NCBI RefSeq assembly: GCF_032854445.1
Contig: NC_088303.1
Coordinates: forward strand, 22,917,265-22,981,264
Length of the DNA stretch: 64,000 nucleotides
Source: Liolophura sinensis
Taxonomy: Eukaryota > Mollusca > Polyplacophora > Chitonida > Chitonidae
Direction: 5' to 3'
Shown here: piece by piece, positions 1-13,300 of the stretch
Numbering within the stretch: position 1 is the stretch's first letter
Layout of the letters: each line of letters begins with the position of its first letter
The notes under the pieces: generated by a model
What the model was told of the DNA's origin: nothing
Database searches by the model: none
What the model saw: the letters and a program-made list of their open reading frames with translations, nothing else
Program-made: the position numbers and the translations under genes

Positions 1-35
1 TTTTCCACTGAAGAAGCCAAGAGACAATCGTCAGA

Positions 36-233
36 ATGAACACAGGCGAAAATCTCACGCCAGCTAATCACCAACAACCACAACAACATATACTAGGCAA
101 CTCGGGCCATAACAAGCAGACGAGCCAGTGTTTTGTTGTTGATCCGGACTTCCGCAGAAACACTAGGAAACCAGGGCCAACTAAAAGTGAATCCCTGCAA
201 GAAGCATTTCTCAAGTTTCGTCGAAATCGGCAG
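36..233 (+). CDS. TTLL10-like: TTLL10-like exon 1 (residues 1-66)
   Basis: Open frame from ATG 36 to a strong donor (CAG|gtaagc), ending in phase 0. An in-frame TGA at 9-11 with no other ATG after it supports this start, unless an acceptor lies between. The first 45 residues are Gln/Asn/Pro-rich and probably disordered. The last residues ([14 protein letters not shown]) form a basic amphipathic helix that runs smoothly into the helix at the start of exon 2. That continuity is the main reason for joining it to an exon almost 38 kb away. Extra small exons in the intron cannot be excluded. Confidence 0.72.
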
Positions 234-3200
234 GTAAGCCCTAGGTTTTCAGTGATAGTTGGTGTTATCTGCAGGATCACTTGACTTTATTTACCCTCGT
301 CAACCACAACTGGGTTAACTTGGGTCAGTTGTGTTTATCAGCTGGGGCTAATCAGGGGTTTCTCTCATGTTCTGTGGACGGCAGTGACCAGACAAATTGT
401 CAGTCTCAGTCTGTAAACATTTTCTCAGCTGCACATTTTATCTTTAATTTCAGTATAGTGTGTGTGTGCATGTAGGAACCAGGTCTACTTTCTATGTGAC
501 AGTGCTAAAATTTTGTATTAATAATGATCTCCAAGGGCCCGCATTTTAATTTAATTTGTACCGAGAGGGATTTATGTTGTTATGAAGCCTTAGTTTGAGT
601 TGGTCATTTATTTCATGCATATGTACATGTAGATGATTTAAACCTGCAAGCCTGTATGTGATCTTTCTACTATGTTGTTACTTAGGTGCCATACCATTGG
701 TATATTTATTTATTTGATTGATGTTTTATGCCATACGATGGCAGCCAGCATTATGGTGGGAGGAAACCCCATTGGTGTAGCACTTGTCTTTCATTTTCAC
801 AAGATCTTGTGCTTATAATGGCAGTGACTTTGGTGCAAGTCATGTGATAAAAATCAGACAACTTTCTACACATTTACAAGCTTTACAAGGACTTGTAAAT
901 TAAAAATATAGTCAAAGAGAGATTTTTTTCATTTGAGCAACATTATATTGACTAACACTTAAGTCACTTTATGATGACTAAAATTTTATATTTTCAATGG
1001 CTAAGTCATATAGTTTGTCTACGTTTAGTTGTTGTGACACAGGAGGGGGTTTAACGATAGTGTTGTCAGGTCTGCTGGTACATTTTGAAATTATGTCAGG
1101 GTGGAATATTCGGGAATTCAACCCGTCCACCCACTCAGTATTTTGTGAGATGATCTGTGTGCTCTCTCTGTGTATTAAGTCAGTGTTAACAGTGGAATGA
1201 ACACCCTCTGACTCATCATCCTGTCCAGCCTCAAACTGCAGTTTGAAAGGCCGTGTGTAAAAGGTGCTTGTCATTAGCTTACTACATCTACACCACTTGT
1301 AAACTTGGCAGTACATGTGCTTTTGATATATTTATATACATATAACCTAGTGTAAATGTACCAAGCACTCCAGTCAAAAGCCTGTAAGTTATGAAGGTCT
1401 ACATATACATGGCTCAGCAGTATTCTTGTAATGTTTATTAATACTTAAATGTTAAAATTAAATGTGAGAAACCATTAACTCTGTTGAATTTCCAGTATCA
1501 GTAATAGTATTGCTTAGGCTTCAAACAAATGGTCTCTTCAGTGTTTAAGTATATAGCGTATAGGGAAGGAGAAATCTGTGAAAACTGAGTATGCCATCCT
1601 GGTCTTAGTGGTTTGTTTTTGGTGTTGACTATATTATTGCGGCAGGGCGTGGTTGTGCAGTCGGATGTATGACATCCAGAGAGTGTAGTGGTGCTGGAGT
1701 CAGACTGGAGCTTCACACATGCGTCATGACATCTATCACAACCACATGGTGACTAGCCCCAGATGACTTCTCTCTGTCATCTCTATACACTTTCCTCGTC
1801 NNNNNNNNNNNNNNNNNNNNNNNNNNNNNNNNNNNNNNNNNNNNNNNNNNNNNNNNNNNNNNNNNNNNNNNNNNNNNNNNNNNNNNNNNNNNNNNNNNNN
1901 NNNNNNNNNNNNNNNNNNNNNNNNNNNNNNNNNNNNNNNNNNNNNNNNNNNNNNNNNNNNNNNNNNNNNNNNNNNNNNNNNNNNNNNNNNNNNNNNNNNN
2001 GCAGCCATGATGATGCTGAGATGCCCAGTCTACATAGGCGGAATATTCTACAGGCAGTAGCTAGAGATGTACATGCAATCCGCATAGGTGATCAGCGTGA
2101 TACTAAGAAATGCAGGACAAATACCTGTGTAATTAGGTGTGTACAGCTTGTGTGCATTTTTTATGTGTATTATGATTATTAGATTTTGTGCAGTTCTCGT
2201 TATCAGGTACATGTATGTAATAAAACAGTATATTTTCATGCGGCTTATCAATATAGTCAAGTTTTAAATGTACTTTAATATCCAACCAGAACAGTACATG
2301 TACATGTGTGTAGCCATTGTCGACAGCAAAACTTGTGTACTCCCTTCTTGATGTCTACACTTCTGATGAATCCCTTGATAAACTAAGATTTTGAATTGAC
2401 TTCAACATCAGTTTACATGTTGACTTCCCCACTGTTAGCAGACAGTACTAGGCCCAGCAAGAGCCATTGCTGTGATCCGGTTAGGCATGTCTTGGTCAAG
2501 TACTGTAGGGACTTGGCACTGAGCTGATAGAGGCATTCTTTAGTGTGCTGTTTCCTTAACAGGGTCTGTATCAGCTTGATTACTGGCTGGCAGTAGGGTT
2601 AAGTACATTACATACAAGTGCATGTATGTCCCACCCAGGCACATACATGTAAGAGTATGTCGTTTCAGACGGGAAAGTTAGTCAGTAAATTACCAAAGGT
2701 CCGTCATCTGCGGTAAGCCTGTTTGATTGACCCATAAATCTGACCAACATTGCATGAGTGAAAATATATGTAAGTATGTTGTTAATAACAAATTACATTT
2801 TTTGAATGCATTTCTAAATAAATCTTACAGTAAGTTTTAATTTAAAAAAAAAAGAAAATGTTTGGTTTAGTCTATACATTCGGGTACCAAGGAAAAGCAT
2901 CCATTTCACTGGTGTGTAAGTGGTGTTAGAAAAAAGTTTTATGTTTGTAGAATTTTTGCCATTTGAAAAAATATCTAATAGTGGCCTTATTTTGTTTTTG
3001 TATAAAATGCAAAAATTTTAAAAGCACTTATCATTGTAATAACTGTATACATATATGTACAATCTGAGAGTAATGTATACATGATGTACATGTAGGTTCG
3101 GAAAACTTAAGATTTTGTTTATAATAACAATAATTGTAAAGCAAGGTTTTAATGTATATCCGTATTTGTTTTAAAAAAACGTAGTCTAGTCTAATAACTA

Positions 3201-4292
3201 ATGAATTGTCAAAATTGTTAGTTGACAAATTTTTCTTATTGTACATGTAATGCATCATCTCCATAGTATTGAAACAACCTACGCTCAACCCTTGGCCATG
3301 GGCGATGGTTACAAGGTTGACAGTGTAGCAGATGTGCAAGTCACCTGTAGTGTTGTAGGTACAGATGTGGCCATTTGACGAGTGACCTGTTGTATACATA
3401 TAGGTATAGTACAGATGTGGCTAATTGACAATGTACCAGTTGTAGATAGAGTATAGGTCACTGGCTCACCTCACATTCCAGTCACCGCCTATTGACAACA
3501 ATCACTCATATTTTTAGCTCAGGTTGTGCGGAGTTTACTGGGCTGGCTTTTCACCTGTTCTCTTGTCTACCTGTATACATGCATGCTCATCTACCTTTAT
3601 GACAGACGGAGGCTGTACCTACTTGTATTCATGTACATGTACACTGGTAATTTTTAAATTTTCTTGAACTACAAAAGGTTTCGTGTCTTGGTGTATTAAT
3701 TAAATCTCATTTGAAAGTTGTGGTTCCTTTTGTTTGTTTTTCTTTGATCAATGTTGGATTGTTGCCAGGCTGTCTGCTGACAGACCTGATAATGTGGGTG
3801 TAAATCAGGTACACATTGCTGATCACTGTGCCTGCTTGCACCAGTAGGCATTATTGCACTGTCAGGGAATCATTTTCAGTGAATCATTTACTCAGATTTT
3901 ATGTACATGAAGGACATGAAAGAATGTATTTACTTCCATTTTTTTTCTCCTTTTACTCTATTGCAAACTGATGTACATTTTCTTTACAACTTGTGATGAT
4001 TGACTTCTTTTTTTTTACTTAAAAAGGGGACATGATAGATACATCTATTCATGCTTTTATATCCTAAAATGCTCAGACACAAAAAGAATGAATCAACACA
4101 AAGTATAATTCTTAGTAAAAATGAAAATTTGTATGGATTTCATTTCTTTTGTTAGGAACTAATTATAATTTCACATTCACACTAATATTAAAACCTGTCA
4201 GGTTTGATCTTTATGATTAGAACATAATTTGGTAGGTTATTTGCAGTTGTTGTTTTTGGTAATTTATTTAATTATTTATTTATAATATATAT

Positions 4293-4348
<56 letters not shown>

Positions 4349-7300
4349 GTGTATTTCTAAATAAATGTGTAAATAGGCTTTGATTGTTCCAAATTAAAGT
4401 TCGGTGTCTAGCACTACCTTGTCCTAAACACTAATACATAGTATTTGTTCAAACACCATGTATATGTAACACTAGGGTATATATTTGCGTACTCAGTGCA
4501 AAGGTATGACATTAATGAAAGTATGACAATTTGCTATCAGAAGACTTCATGCTTAGAAAGCAGGTCCTCTGGTCTAGTGGGGAAATAAGAGACTAGCCAT
4601 TAGCGTTCATTGGCCAGGCAGTCCCTGTGTGTTGTATTTATCACCATGACAACCTATTCTAAATGGTTACCATGGATTATTTTGATCGCCGATGGGATGA
4701 CATTATTTGTATAGATTGGGGGTCGTTTTGGTGCACCACACAGTTTTGTGTGTAAGTTGTCTATATATATAGTGATAGTGAGGTGAGCGGAGGAGTTTTA
4801 AGGACATGGATCTCGACCTGTTCACAGTATGTCACCAGACAGCTCAACAAGCTCTTTCTTTGGAGTTGGAAGTAATTGTGACAGAATATATCTTCATATT
4901 TACGGAGCGTAAAGGATTTTAAGAGATTGAATAGGACAGTACTGGATGGTCCAGATCATCAAGTTCTGCCGACGGAATAATTAAAAGGTTTGCCGTATGA
5001 GAAAGGCCCAGAGAGTATTGAGGTGGTATGTATTGAGTGGTAGGTCATGTTTACAAAGTAGCCCTGTATCACCTCGTTATAAAGCATACCGGAGAAATCC
5101 AATTTCACACCTGTTCAAAAGGTTTACCTGGGATGGCACTGTGTGTGTGATATGAATAATGAACGCAGCCTCGCAGAGTTGGCAGGCCAGTGGAAAAAGA
5201 GCTGCGGGGCTTTTGACAAAAGCGTCACTTTCTCTCAGTGACGGGAGGATGTGGAGGCTCGCTGGATGGGGACGGTGACAGTTGCCCGACAGGTTTGGTC
5301 GGTTCGTCCCCACGTAGGGAAGTCCTCGACGGTGGAGTAGGAGTGGCTGCTCACCAAGAACCAATCAGCCGCATCCTCAGGAGGAGGCTGGAGAGGGTGG
5401 GGTCAAGTGAGAGAGCTCGCGCATATTGGACAGTGTGTCAGTTGTAACCTGAGGCGCGTAATGTCTGGATGTCTCCGCAGATTTTACACTGGGATACATT
5501 GTATCGTGGACAATGATGTATGTACTCCACAGACTGCTGGAATGGTTTGTTTTAAGGTATTCTTTAACCTTGTCGAAATGTTAAACAGTATGGAAGTAAA
5601 ATTAAGGCTTGTATTAAGCGGGTGGTACTTCTACATTTGTACAGTGATTTTAAGATGGCAAAATAGTTGCTTTCATTTACTGTATAGTGTATGCGTTATC
5701 TCCCAGCTTGAAAGGAATTTTAACATTAATGGTTGAAATTTTGCCCAGATTTGCTCATTACTTCTCTGTGAGAATTGTACATTCTAATTTCTGTAGAAGT
5801 ATCAAATGTTCTGTGAACCAGAAAGTAAAAACAGTTTTGATAAATCTGGGATTTAAAGGCCTTAATCCTTTCAGTTTTTCTTTTACTCTGAAATTCTAGC
5901 GTGTTTATGATTTTTCACAGTTTTCCTGTTTTGTCCTCACTGCTACATGTAATAAACTGTGGCAATATTCCGTGAAGACAGATAAATTGTCATGTAGATC
6001 GGCAGAACTGTTAGAACCGGTCTGGGGTCTTCGTAAATGATGTGGCAGCTAGTAATTTCCTGTATAAATCTGACACACCTACTCCCACTTACATGTATGT
6101 ACAGTATTATTACACATATTGGTCACTACCTAAATACATACATACTCTTATTTAGTCAGTTTATACTAGTTCTCTGTTCCTTTTTCTTTTTTTCTTTTTT
6201 TCTTTTTTGGGGGTTGGGGTGGCAGCTGTTGGTTTGCAATTTCACATAGGCTTTTAGTCAAGCATATCAGTTTCTATCATGATCAGACAGAAGGGTAGTC
6301 CATTATTGTCGGAGTGGTGTGCAAGCAAGGGCAGCAGGGTAACATCATGTTCAGACAATGTAGTTACAAGCAGATACCTGAGATTGTTCAATCTCAGTTT
6401 CAGTGCTATTATCTGCTGTATACTGCCCCCCAGCTATTTCCACTCCACCAACCCTGTTAACTGTTGTATCCTGTACAAAGGCTTGAGCATACTTGTGGAT
6501 ACTTACATCTGGATATATACACCTACATGCACACATATACATCTACATTTACATGTATACATACAGTATATGTGTACCCCAGAAAAGTTTTGTTTGTATG
6601 GGTTAAAATGTGTACCTCATGTATCTAGCAGATACCTTAACTTGTGTATCTTGGTCAGTGTGTGATTCGGGGTCTTGTTCACCTGTGTAACTATAACAGT
6701 CAGGGTATCGGACTATCCCATGACACCTTTGATTTACCCCCTTCCTCCCTTCCAGGGCCCCACAATGTATCAGTTGACCTATACACAGTCTGCTATAGCC
6801 TAGGTGATAATTGGAGAGAAAGGTCTCCATCCAAACGACACAAACAGGGACTGTCTTTAATTTGTGCGGGGAATGTTTGCACCTTTGGGAACTTGACCCC
6901 AGGGGCCAAAAGAGCAGTAGACATGTGATGAGAGGAGAGACAGTCCCTGACTCTGCCTGTCCTCACCTGGACCCTCTAACCTGGCCAGTCTGATTACAGG
7001 TACCGCTCACCTGTGCAAGGTTAACTGGACTTACTGCCCACCATCTTGTATGTATGGTATAAGTTTTACAACCTGATGTTGTATTATATGTATGCTTTGT
7101 TTTCGGAAGATTTATTCGCATGAAATGTAGGACTATATGTATTTTCAAAACTTTTGGTAATAATCCTGGCCACAGCCCATCTCTACCACTTACCCCCCCC
7201 CCCCCAGTCCCCTGATTACTGTTGTTTTGTTTAGTCATATATACATCTCGTTGAGTGATTTGGAGAGCTCAGCACCCATGTATGCATGGTTGATATTGTT

Positions 7301-10300
7301 ACTCCCAGTGTGTGACTAGTGTCTTGATCATGTTTCTTTGTGATCACTGTCATCAGGTATAGAGTGGGAAGTTGCTATTCTGAAATCATTTGTTAAAGCT
7401 CGTATTTACACTGTTCACAGACAAATGTTATGTGGATGAAATAATGGTACATTTATATGTGTAAAGGGTCTTCAAAAATTATACTAGAGTTGAGTTAAAC
7501 CGACATAGTTTTGTCAGCATGGCTGTGTGGTTGTAGTAGGATTAGTGCTCAGTTCATCAGCCGGATGTGCCAGGGTTAGCTTCAGTGCTAGGGGTGCTGA
7601 ATCAAGCAGGAACTGGACAGGGGAATTAACCGGCCCGATGATTGTGCTTATTAAGAGCTCTGATTGGCTGGCTGCACAGTACTGGTTTACCTACTGTGCG
7701 CTGGTGTATGGAGAAAGAGAGGGGCTGTGACAAAGCAGGATCTAGATCGGCCGATTGAGTGAAGTTGAAATTCCTGTCAATAGCCCCATTGCCGGTCCAT
7801 CTCTCAAAGGCGGCTGGTGCTTATGTGTCCCAACTCCCAAGTGCACTATGGCAGTTGTATGTGTGGAGTGTTGTAATTCACTTGCTGGCTAAATGGTTGG
7901 GATCTGCTTGGTAGATAGATGGTCAGGTGCAAGGCGATGGACAAAGGCCACAAGTTGGTGGCTGGGGCTGATTAACCTGTTTTTACCTGGCAGCCTTCGG
8001 CGGGTCGCTCGCCACACCTGAGTGAGTCTAGGGCTTTGTGCAGCCAGCTTTATAACAGCAGGCCGGCAAAGTTAATGGCAGTTATAGTCCAGGTGAAAGG
8101 ATCAATAGTGTGTGTCCAGATGGGCTTTGTGCAGAGGATGGAGTCTGTCTCCTACCTTGCTGGTCACTTCACAGAAGTTAGGTCAAGTGCATGGATCTGA
8201 TTGTGGCAGTTAGTAGCAACAGGGGTCAGTGGTAGAGAGACGGAGTTGTCGACAGACCACTGCTGCAGATAATTCTCCTGGGCTTCGGGTACCACACATG
8301 CTCACCACGGGTGTTTCTTTTGACCTGTACCAGTGTGCTTCACTCCCCAGGCAATCATTACTAAAACGGTACACGTGGACGGGTCGATTGGCATTCCCAG
8401 GTGTGGCTGACAGACAGGCTGGACACACAGGTTAAGGGGCAGGGATCAAGTGACCACAGGAATAGTCTTTCACTGTCAGCGGATAGCCACTCTCAGTGGT
8501 ACATGTAGATCGCCTCTTTTACAGACGGCCATTTCTTGGTATTTTGTTGCCGTTTTTTTTGTTGTTCTCACCATCACCATGTGCTTCAGGAAAAGGCGGT
8601 AAAACAAGGGAAGCGTCACAACATTTTTCACATTCTTTTGTCAGGTGATATTTCTCTGTCATTGTTTTCACCAGGTGCATGTCCGAGGGTGGGCTCCAGG
8701 TACTCACGTTGTACACACCTACGTTTTAGTAATTATTATAATGTCTGTGATAACGTTTAGGTTTTTATCATCAGTCAAGACTACTAATAATCAGGATTCA
8801 TGGAACATAACTTCCTCATTAAGACCCTATGATGGTTTGATTGTTCCTCTAAATCTTGGTGTGCTTATGTTTTTCATGCCATATGGTTCATTTATGGTGG
8901 ACCACATTTCATATATTGGTACATGTGTAGTATACAGTATTTACTTCATTACATAGTTGTTTTCATTTTCTGTCTGTGTTCCTAATAATTATTTAAAAAA
9001 TTGGATACCATGGATAAAAGTATTATGTACATGTACATGTATTTACAGCTGTATTAAAAAGTTCTTTGAATTTCTGTTTTGATTTTAAACTACTTGTAGG
9101 TACAGTATGTTTTACTTGTGCATATTAGTTGTCATTTAATATTTAAATTTAACAGTTTGAAATATGGGTATTCCTGTAGTTTGATTTACACCTTTAATGG
9201 CTCTGAAAATCTCTGAAATCAAAATTCCATACATATACATGTATCAGTTCACAAAAGTGCAGCAACAGAGTACACTTAAAAGACAACCGAGTCATGAAAG
9301 AATATTGTTTTGAAGAGAAAAAAAAATAAAAAATGTTTTTTTTGCTATTTTAATTGCATACATTTATTTTGTAGAAATGGTATATTATTGAATTTGATTT
9401 TTACAAATTATATTTTATGGTTAGAATTTTTACATTGCTGCGAAGCTTAGCATATAGGATATATTTTCTTGTTGAATTTTGTTTTACATGAATCACTGAG
9501 ATATGAATTGAAGTTAAATTTGTTGTCATATTCATGTATATATTTTGTTTTTTATATTAGAAAATTATAGATGTTCGTTAATAGTACTTAGTAATCTTTT
9601 AAGTGTAGTATGATGTAACTGGCACTTGTAACTGGATGTAACTGGCACTTGTAATTTGATGTAACTTCCACATGTAATTTGATGTAACTTCCACATGTAA
9701 TTTGATGTAACTACCACATGTAATTTGATGTAACTACCACATGTAATTTGATGTAACTTCGACTGGTAATTTATGTATAACATTCTCTGCAGGGAAAATT
9801 TTTCACATATCCACACATTAGGTCATAGTTTGAAATAGACTTAGTATAGTAAAAGTAAATACAATATTATTTTGAATTTTTTTTATTTATTTTATTTATT
9901 TATCTGTTTTTTTTTTTTTGTTTTATTTTTTTTTTTTTGAGGTTTTTCCAGTGGTTTTAGACTTGATTTTCAGAGATTTTTGTCAGTCGTGCCATAATTT
10001 CATGAAGTGTCCTACTAGCGAAATAGTGGAGATGCTGCGGAATCACGGAGGCGACCGGTATGTATACTGTAGCTGCAATTATCAGTGAGGGATTGTGGGA
10101 TGCATTGTCCCACTGCTGCGGATCGGAGGGGAGAACTATGGAGCTATGACGTCATCTTACCTAACAGTATTAGACTTGTATTTGCATTCTCTAATACTGT
10201 CAGGTAAAGATGTCAGCAGAGTTCTGGGATCATCACAACAGTCGTCTCCCTTCTTCCTGAACTGCTTAACTCCCCTGGCAAGAATCGACGAGGCGTTAGA

Positions 10301-13300
10301 TTTATCATTATTGAAATTCAAATCCCTCCATTCTTCCAGTTTTCAGTAGTATTGCCTGTTTAACTCTGTTGCTTGCTTTAGCTGCTTAACTTCATGTAGA
10401 ATACATGTACATGTACTTAAAACATGTAGAGTACATGTATTTGTTTTTAGTGACGTTAGATTTAGAACATTTACATTTTTTGGGTGTTTATCCTTTGCTG
10501 TAGAGGTGCTGAATTTTATACTTTACTGAAATTGTCAGATTTGCTTTATTTGACTGTACTTGAATGTGGTCTTGCTAATGTAAATAAGCTACATGTGTTG
10601 TAAATATAATCCCAGAATGAAGTCTTCAGAACAGTTGTAATTTTATAACATTTTTTGATAGTGATGCGAATGTAGATGTATCCATTCAGACTTTTGCTGA
10701 GAAAATCTTACTTTTTATGTACAATTTATTTGTATCACTACCAGAATAGAAATAGCTGTGAGAATATACGTAGTAAGTGCCCAGGTGATATATCATATGT
10801 TTTCCTCGGTCCTCAAGTATGGCACACTCTATGCTGTTTTCACCTTGTAACTTTTACAAGTTTCGTTCTTATTGGTGTAAGCATTCTCGCCATTCTCGTG
10901 TGAGCTGAGCATCAGTTTGCAGTATTGAACCTGTACTAGCCTTTAGTCCATGTGCCTGTATGAACACAGGTGTGTGTATATATATATATATATATGTATG
11001 TATATATACATGCCAGGATGCTGTACGTGAATCGCAATGAACACCTGTGAGTGCTAAAGTGATTCATGCTCCTGATGAATCCAACAAATCATGCGTCTAC
11101 CAAAATTCTTTCTCCAATACTGATTTTTTCCCAAATGCCACTGAGCTGTGATTCAATGGAATGTTGATTGTTGTGACTGTTGCTGTAGTAACGCGGATGT
11201 GTGGGCAGAGTGAGCAAGCTCCCAGTGACTTCACAGTGGCCGTTCACTCATCTGCTTTGTGTACGCAGGTTTATTTATATTTCTGGGTTGATTTTACACA
11301 ATTTCATATGTATGCCAGGGCTGGGTGTCCAGATTAGTGGCCGTTTTCATTCATCAGCAGTTCTATGGCGCTGTACGGCTGACTGGACTATTGTATGTAT
11401 ATCTGGGGAGCTGTGATATCCTCATGCATGCTGACACTGCAGATGTCCGGCGAGTTCTGAAGGTTTATAGTTCTCAGATAATGTACATCAGATGTGTGTG
11501 TATTCCTAGCTTTTGTGACCATGGTGGATGATGCCTCACCTACTGACACTGTATCCACCTGAGCACTCATGCTCATTGGGACATTCATTGTTCAAGGGTA
11601 TCCTTTACAACTCAGTAAGGATTGTCGTTGGAATGTTAGTTAGGCGATACCAATTTTATTTTGTGTTTTATGAGTAATTGAAAGCATAAAATGGAATGAA
11701 TGTAAAACTGAAAACCTGTCTTTTTATTTTGATGATTTTTAAAATTGTTTTTATTTGCCTGTTTTCAGGTCTTTCCCATTCGTACATTAAAAAAAAAATG
11801 CCCATAAAACAACAGTTAAAATTGGTTTGGCCTCACTAGAATGTGTGTTAATACTTGTGGTGCTTCATGGAAGGACACTGTCCATTTTTATCTCAACAGC
11901 TGGCACTCTGAACAGAATAGGACTTGGACTAAAATAAGATGCAGACTTCACTGGAGACTGTAAAATATACATATACAGGTAGATCTATGCATAGCCTGGT
12001 GATAAAACTATAATGTCAGGTATGAATTGGTTTTCACCAGTACAGCCATGTCAACTACCTCATCAGTTTCCCTGCAAAATCACTGCTGCTGCAGGTGGGA
12101 AGGGTTGCCCACTATTCAAACGTATTTTTGACTTTGATACAGTTTAAAGCATGATGCCAGTATCAGTATATATGAAATGTCTTCACTTAGTAAGATGAAA
12201 AGACGAAGACCAGCATTGCACATCAGAGGATGATGTCATAATGATGATATCAGCTCACATTCCCGATGGCAATACCTTACATGTACTGTACACTCGGTGG
12301 TGAGATTGCCTGTTTAGGGTGCCTATGGGGAAGGCATTGTGTGTACAATATTGTGATTATCAATGAGTTTGTGTGGGCATGATACTTCCTGGGTCTTCCA
12401 TGCTTCCATTGTTTTCATGCTTGTGCATGTATGATGTGGATTAAAATAGATGGAAAATGAAAACAGCTGATGTGCTCCCCGCTTTTGTACTATTGTACTT
12501 TTCTTCTGGCTACTGTACTTGCACATGTCAGGGCATTTGTTTGTTAAAGCGATCTTTATGAGCCTTTAGCACATGATTAATATCTGACATAGTTGATCTT
12601 GTATACATGAATGTTGAAGGTTGTGGAAACCAAGCTGGTACATGTATGTATTGTAATATGAATACCTGGTCCCATGGGTCTCTAGCTCCATTTGTGTGGT
12701 CCACTGTATGCTCCAGGATCAGGAGTGTTAGTCTTAGTGGCTGCAGGTCTGTGAACTAGGCTTAAAGATGAGGAGTGGGTAGGTGTTGATTAGAAAACTG
12801 TACAACCCAAATACGCATCATAAAACATTATTTTTGATGCTGATTCTTCCATTTTTCCAGTAAGATATCATCCTACCTTCCGAACACACCTCAAAACACC
12901 TGTATAAGACCAATAAAACTATCAGAATCAGGTAAAAGGAGCAACTTTTGGGCCATGTACACTATGTGTGTGGTTACCTCTCAGTGCTTTACTGTGCTCC
13001 CACCTATTGATGGTGGTTTAGTGGTGTTCCATTGTGGCTGTCTTGCCCATTGTCAAGTGGTTTGGTCTCCCACCACAGGAGTGTAAATTCCAAGAAAACT
13101 CTGTGGCTGTCACACTGAGATTGTACGACTTCTTGACAGCCCTTGAGAAAGACAGACAGATAGAAATGATAGTCTGGCCAGCTCATCAAATTATGTATGG
13201 GAATACATGTATTACCTGGGCCAGCTGGCAAAGTTTTTTAACATATACATATGTATATTTGTGTTGCTATCCAGTCTTTCCACTTTCCTTGTTGTCGTAA

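Larger units (their letters stand above)
10130..10227 (+). ncRNA. mir-8: mir-8 precursor (miR-200 family)
   Basis: The segment folds into a hairpin: an 18-bp stem (10157-10174 with 10190-10207, one A-C mismatch), a 15-base loop, and an extended lower stem that pairs TGAC with GTCA and AGAAC with GTTCT across small bulges. The 3' arm carries a 23-base sequence that, as I remember it, equals the Drosophila miR-8-3p sequence. The 5' arm begins CATCTTACC like known miR-8-5p. miR-8/miR-200 is a conserved bilaterian epithelial and neuronal regulator. The hairpin is on the plus strand inside intron 1 of the TTLL10-like gene and could come from that pre-mRNA or from its own promoter. Confidence 0.97.

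Noticed and set aside
4806-4922. 38-codon frame after the TATA-like box as a small protein gene
   Set aside because: Too short and unsupported; kept only as part of the promoter candidate.
6757-6803. Short exon-like segment after a very strong polypyrimidine acceptor
   Set aside because: Only about 15 codons ([10 protein letters not shown]), no partner exons; could be chance.
10095-10349. 84-codon plus frame over the mir-8 hairpin
   Set aside because: Conservation here is explained by the microRNA; no splice context for coding.
10228-11200. A second miR-200-family hairpin (as in the vertebrate cluster)
   Set aside because: No other AATACTG or AACACTG seed with a complementary arm was seen near mir-8.
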